From: Stropharia rugosoannulata
Taxonomy: Eukaryota > Basidiomycota > Agaricomycetes > Agaricales > Strophariaceae
Assembly (NCBI GenBank): GCA_028532985.1
Contig: JANCIK010000008.1
Coordinates: 496,001-560,000 of the forward strand
Direction: 5' to 3'
Length of the DNA stretch: 64,000 nucleotides
The position numbers were made by a program, and so were the translations under genes. Below are positions 59,649 to 64,000 of this stretch, piece by piece. The number at the start of each line of letters is the position of its first letter. Within the stretch, counting starts at the first letter, position 1. The notes beneath the pieces are model-generated. The model ran no database searches and was not told the DNA's origin. It worked only from the letters and a program-made list of their open reading frames with translations.

Positions 59649-61842
59649 ATGCCAATTCGACACCGTCCAGAATCCGAGAATTCCACTGCGTTTATGGTTG
59701 AAGTAGAGGAACAGTTACTTGCTAACTTTCTTGCGCTTATGCAGCCTATTATCGCTGCGTGCCTCTCCTTGCCTGATGGTATGTGTCACATCCAATTACT
59801 AGTCATTTCTTCTTATATCGGACACGTAGAACATGTACACAAACACTCAGACCACTGTAAGTTTTGATATTTCTAACTGACTTCAATAGACTTTCAACTG
59901 ATGCGATTACAAGTAACCAAGGAGGTGGTGGGGAAGAACTTGATTTCAGCACTCAAGGAGTTTATCAGTGCCGGAGTAACTTCTGCGACGCAATATGGGG
60001 TCGAGGGATGGAGCGGTATATCAAAAGGTGGGTACAGATCTATTTCCCCTTAATTGCGCCGTTTTATCTGCCCTCAGGAGCTCCATTCAAGGTAGAAGCC
60101 GATACGGAGGATTTTAAGTCTCCGGTGGTCTCTAGTACGTATCGTGAAGTTGTGATGGTATCCTGGTATCTCAATCGTATCTAGGTCCTTCAACAGAACA
60201 ACACGAAGATACTATCAACCAGAGAACAATCAAGAGGACCATCTTGTCTGACACTGTGTCTTTTAGTGTCCCGTCTACGGAACTGGAAACCATGATATTG
60301 ACGCAGACTCGGTCTCATGTCTTCAACCATATGCCAGTTCGGATGCTCGCGTTTGACTCTACGGGCTCCAATATCAAGCTCATTGAACGAGATCAGATCT
60401 TTCGCCGCATTCTTCCACATGTCCACAGATCTACGCAAACTCCACAGTTTCAGCAGGACTGGAATAATGCAGTCGCACTTCGAGACTACAGCTTTTTCAT
60501 AAGGCACAGGTCGAAAAGAATGCACGACTTGATCACAAGCTCAATAAAGGGATGTGCATTCTATGCGATTCTATCTCACACATGGATTCGAGAATCCCCT
60601 GGGGACATTGTCTTTAGTACGTGGGACACTCGCTCGTCAAACCCTACCGGATACGCAAAGGTGGAAAATTTCTGCTATACGGCTGCTCATAGCCATAACA
60701 TGACTCTGGGCTGGCTTGACACTGTCTGCATCAATAAAGACAGCAGCTCAGAATTGGACGAGTCTATTCGATCAATGTTCAAGTGGTATCTAGGATCGCA
60801 TGTGTGCATCACTTATCTCTCAGAGACGGAGACCATTGGCGATGATAGTCACGACTCGTGGTTTACTCGTGGGTGGACTCTACAGGAACTTCTCGCTCCG
60901 AAACGATCCTTCTTCTATAATAAAGGCTGGAGCTACCTTGGAACATTAGAAGACTCAAGAATACGAGTGTTAATTGAGGCCGAGACGACAATAACAGACC
61001 GTGAACTGTTGATATGCCAGAATAGCGACATCGAAAACATTCCTCCATCTAGGATCCTACAAATGGCATCACAGCGTCAAGTTACACGCGAAGAAGACTC
61101 GGCATACTCACTGCTCGGCCTTCTGAATGTCAACATGCCTGTTGCGTACGGTGAAGGTGCACAACGTGCATTTCAGCGCCTTTTCCAAGAGTTACTAACA
61201 ACGCGTAAAAGTGTACTGGACTTGTTTAACCGTCAGTACCATTACAATGACTCCCTTATTCCTCCTTCTTTGCAACGGTACTCTACCCGGATTGTGGAAT
61301 TTGATCGCTCTACATCTGGCACTGATCTGGACAGTTATCAACCCAGGGATCCCATTATTTTGACACACTTTGGTATTAGGTGTGAGTGGCTTCTTCTTCC
61401 GTCGGCTTGCTTTGCACGGGACTCCAAGGAGATGTATCAACCTATAGGCAACTTCTATGCCCAGTACCCGACATATGTCATCTTGGAATCCGGCATTTGT
61501 GTCGGCTGCGTCTTCAAAGTACTCGACAAGCGGTTATATACCGCTAATTCGGACGTTTCTCAGCCTTTCCATGACGGATTAACTAGTAGAGAAATGCTTC
61601 AAACGTTCGCCGTTCCAACATTTAACATCATAAATGACACGGTGGTACTCCCAAAAATGCTCATGGGAATCAGGATACATGCGCAAGACAGAGCAGGCAC
61701 TGTCCATTCAAACAGCAAGGTCACTATCATGTCCAGAAGTAAGCCTTACTATTTTGAATTGGGAAGCATCAGAGGCTCGAGGACGATACATTTAAAACAC
61801 TTAAAGACCCATGGAATGCAGCTAGTAACGCTTTACTTGTAA
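59649..61842 (+). CDS. HET-domain protein D with N-terminal helical module
   Basis: Four exons, 59649-59778, 59914-60027, 60078-60134 and 60185-61842, all phase-1 introns, give 652 residues. The N-terminal module is EVEEQLLANFLALMQPIIAA on exon 1 and VGKNLISALKEFISAGVTSA on exon 2 (114 nt, the same length as gene C's counterpart). A short linker exon precedes the HET part. HET landmarks: YAILSHTWIRESPGDIVFST, GWLDTVCINKDSSSELDESI, WFTRGWTLQELLAPKRSFFY, EEDSAYSLLGLLNVNMPVAY then GEG. It ends HGMQLVTLYL. An alternative start in the last exon alone (after 60244) would still give a full HET domain but would drop the module. It is on the plus strand, 20.8 kb from the minus-strand trio, head-to-tail with gene E. 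Confidence 0.88.
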
Positions 61843-62190
61843 TTTGAAAATCCTTAACGCTGTGATAACTACATTATTTCATGAACCTCCCATCTCCAAA
61901 TATAATGGGTGATAATTGACCAAGTAAGAAAAAGAAGAATTTTCAAAAGGCATGGTTAGGAAAGAAGACACGAGAAGATAGTTGAGTCACTTAATTGCAA
62001 GGCAAAGCCCGCATAGCTATTATAATATATGAAAAAGTCTTGTATATAGAGTAAGCAGCGACTGTTTCAAGTAAGTAACATGGTGTGCAATGTCCGGAAT
62101 TACTCCGATTCAGTACCCACGGACGTAAGGGTGATGAGAATCAGACACTGACGCCGCTCACTGCCATTTCCTTTACACCTCTAAGAGGTA

Positions 62191-64000
62191 ATGTCAGCCG
62201 CAAATGAAGATGTCGAGAAGAATCTGCTTACGAGCTTGATGGCGGTTATTCGACCTCTGGTACTCTCGCACTCTGGTTTGGGTACTCAAGGTTTGGGGCC
62301 CGCAATAATATTCCTATAGGAAATAAATTGGCTGATTCTAGATCTATTACATATTGATCTACTAGATGATAGGCTTTTTCCCTCTTCACTTTCGGATGGT
62401 ATTTCTCTCTATTTCCATTATTTCTGTGAGCTCACTACGCCATCATAGTCGAAAATGGAACAGAAGGAATAGCGCTTATCCGGGCCATGAAGAACTTCGT
62501 TGAAGCAGTCATAACATCTTCAATCATTAACTCAAAGACCTCCAAAACCATACGTGGTACCGAAGATAGTAGCACTGTACCATTAACAGGTACTCAAAGC
62601 TGCCGTTTTTGGCCATAAAAGTGACCTTCTTACTCATGAACCACAGTGAGTGACGGCAAAGACTTAGAAAATCAGGTCTTGAACCCAAATCACTCAACTT
62701 CAACTGATCAAAATGTATCTCAAGTATCGGCAGGTAAGAGACATATTATATTGAGAGCATCATTTAATGCTATTACCCTTGTTAGGCGTACCCCTTACTG
62801 AACTCGAGTCTATGATCCTCACTAAAACTCGGGCCCATATCTTTAATAATATGCCAATACGACTACTGGCGTTTGATTCTACAGGATCAAATCCAAGGCT
62901 AATTCATCGTGAAGAAGTTTTCGGCCGCATTTTGCAGGGTGTACAGAAATGGACGGGCACAGAGGATTTTCAACGCCAGTGGGCGAGTGCGCTTGGTCTC
63001 CAACATGTGGACATCTCGTGGACCCCGAGGTATGACAGGATGAGTGAGTTGGTTAATCAGGCTATTGGACACAATGTCCACTACTCCATCTTGTCGCATA
63101 CCTGGATGCGAGGGTCACCCGGTGATGTCGTTTTCAGTGACTGGGAAAAACGCTTCGAAAATCCCCTTGGTTATGCGAAAGTAACTGCTTTCTGCGAAGT
63201 CTCAGCTCGCGACCATGGCATAACTTTGGGTTGGCTCGATACCGTTTGTATAAACAAGGACAGCAGCTCCGAGCTGGATGAATCAATCAGGTCAATGTAC
63301 AAATGGTATCGCGGGTCCAGGATATGTATCACGTACCTCTCAGAAACAGATGCCGTGGACGACGGACGTCACGATTCCTGGTTTACTCGTGCATGGACGC
63401 TGCAGGAGCTCCTTGCGCCGGAGCGGTCATTTTTCTACAACAAGAACTGGGTAAAACTAGGATTTATAGACGACGATAATATTCAGGGCCTGATCAACGT
63501 AGAAACTTCGATCACTAAACGAGAACTGGAGCTGTGCAAGCAAGGAGAAATTGACAAGATTCCCCTTTCTCGCAGATTGCAAATGGCATCTCGTCGTCAG
63601 GCTACTCGGGAGGAAGACTCACTGTACTCGCTGCTCGGTTTACTGGGAGTGAGTATCTCGGTGGCATATGGTGAGGGGTCCGCCCGTGCCTTCGAACGGT
63701 TGTTCAAGGAATTGCTTTCCACAAAAAAGCATATCTTTGACTTATTTAACAGAGCATATCTATATCAAGATACCCTTATACCACGGTCCATCACCAGTTA
63801 CGCGAAACGCAATCGAGGGTTTGACTATTTCACGGCGGGAACAGAGCTGGATACATACCTACCGGCCGAACCAATTATTGTGACACACCTTGGAGTACGC
63901 ATTCAAGTCCTGCTTATACCGACACTTGGCACCTGGAAAGAGAAAGATATGGATTACAAACCCAAAGGAGACTTCTCTGGGTTCAGGTTTCTGCGGATAG
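62191..64000 (+). CDS. HET-domain protein E, cut by the window's right edge
   Basis: Exons 62191-62281, 62449-62589, 62647-62733 and 62786 to beyond 64000, all phase 1. Exon 1 carries DVEKNLLTSLMAVIRPLVLS, exon 2 NGTEGIALIRAMKNFVEAVI, matching the two halves of the N-terminal module in the paralogues. The linker exon is Asn/Ser/Thr-rich. The HET part shows LTELESMILTKTRAHIFNNM, YSILSHTWMRGSPGDVVFSD, GWLDTVCINKDSSSELDESI, WFTRAWTLQELLAPERSFFY and EDSLYSLLGLLGVSISVAYG then EG. No stop occurs before the window end. The C-terminal domain and the GMQLVTLYL end, if present, lie outside. The first donor (TTGG|GTACTC) is the least certain splice. Confidence 0.85.

Noticed and set aside
1..64000. tRNA, rRNA, CRISPR, operon or bacterial promoter signals
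   Set aside because: No tRNA B-box with a matching cloverleaf, no rRNA and no spaced repeats were seen; the DNA is eukaryotic.

Overview
The window is nuclear DNA of a filamentous basidiomycete, most likely an Agaricomycete (mushroom or bracket fungus). This rests on many short (about 45-70 nt) GT-AG introns and on families typical of that group: a class I hydrophobin set, two HMG-box regulators of agaricomycete type, DUF6699 proteins, a laccase, a linoleate diol synthase-like (Ppo) oxygenase with 27 inferred exons, and several basidiomycete-style HET-domain genes. The species cannot be named from the sequence alone. All exon structures were built by eye from splice signals, reading frame and family conservation.

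Layout. 0-11.7 kb is sparse and mobile-looking: the 5' part of a laccase gene running off the left edge, a coiled-coil plus RNase H-domain gene of retroelement type, and a small propeller lectin gene with a decayed, oppositely oriented copy and inverted-repeat arms. 11.7-25 kb holds an HMG-box regulator, a 5.5 kb gene-free stretch, an EndoIII-type DNA glycosylase and an F-box-like protein. 27.8-31 kb has two DUF6699 genes. 31.1-38.8 kb is a tandem array of three HET-domain genes on the minus strand. 40.7-42.8 kb is a second HMG-box gene, followed by a secreted cyanovirin-type (CVNH) protein. 45.4-51.9 kb carries three hydrophobin loci (one truncated, one frameshifted, one intact but lacking the eighth cysteine), a 1.37 kb Helitron-like element, a 140 bp direct repeat and a patchwork copy of the HMG gene's 3' flank. 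53.8-58.5 kb is the Ppo-type oxygenase. 59.6-64 kb has two more HET genes on the plus strand, the last cut by the window end.

Most striking result. The five HET genes are not just HET domains. Small upstream exons, each in phase 1, encode a shared two-part helical N-terminal module: a V-E-x-x-L-L...R/Q-P segment on one exon and a G-x-E-G-x-x-L-I-x-A-hydrophobic segment on the next. A variable linker then leads to the HET domain. The four complete genes end in the same nine residues, GMQLVTLYL, directly before the stop. This looks like a multi-gene recognition and cell-death family with a modular N-terminal signalling or effector segment. That role is inferred; the exon structure and motifs are visible in the DNA.

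How the genes may work together. Laccase, lectin, CVNH protein and hydrophobins are secreted or cell-surface/defence products. The HMG factors and the Ppo-type oxygenase are usually linked to sexual and fruit-body development. The HET genes belong to non-self recognition. The region looks like a fast-evolving accessory and developmental segment with repeated local duplication and decay.
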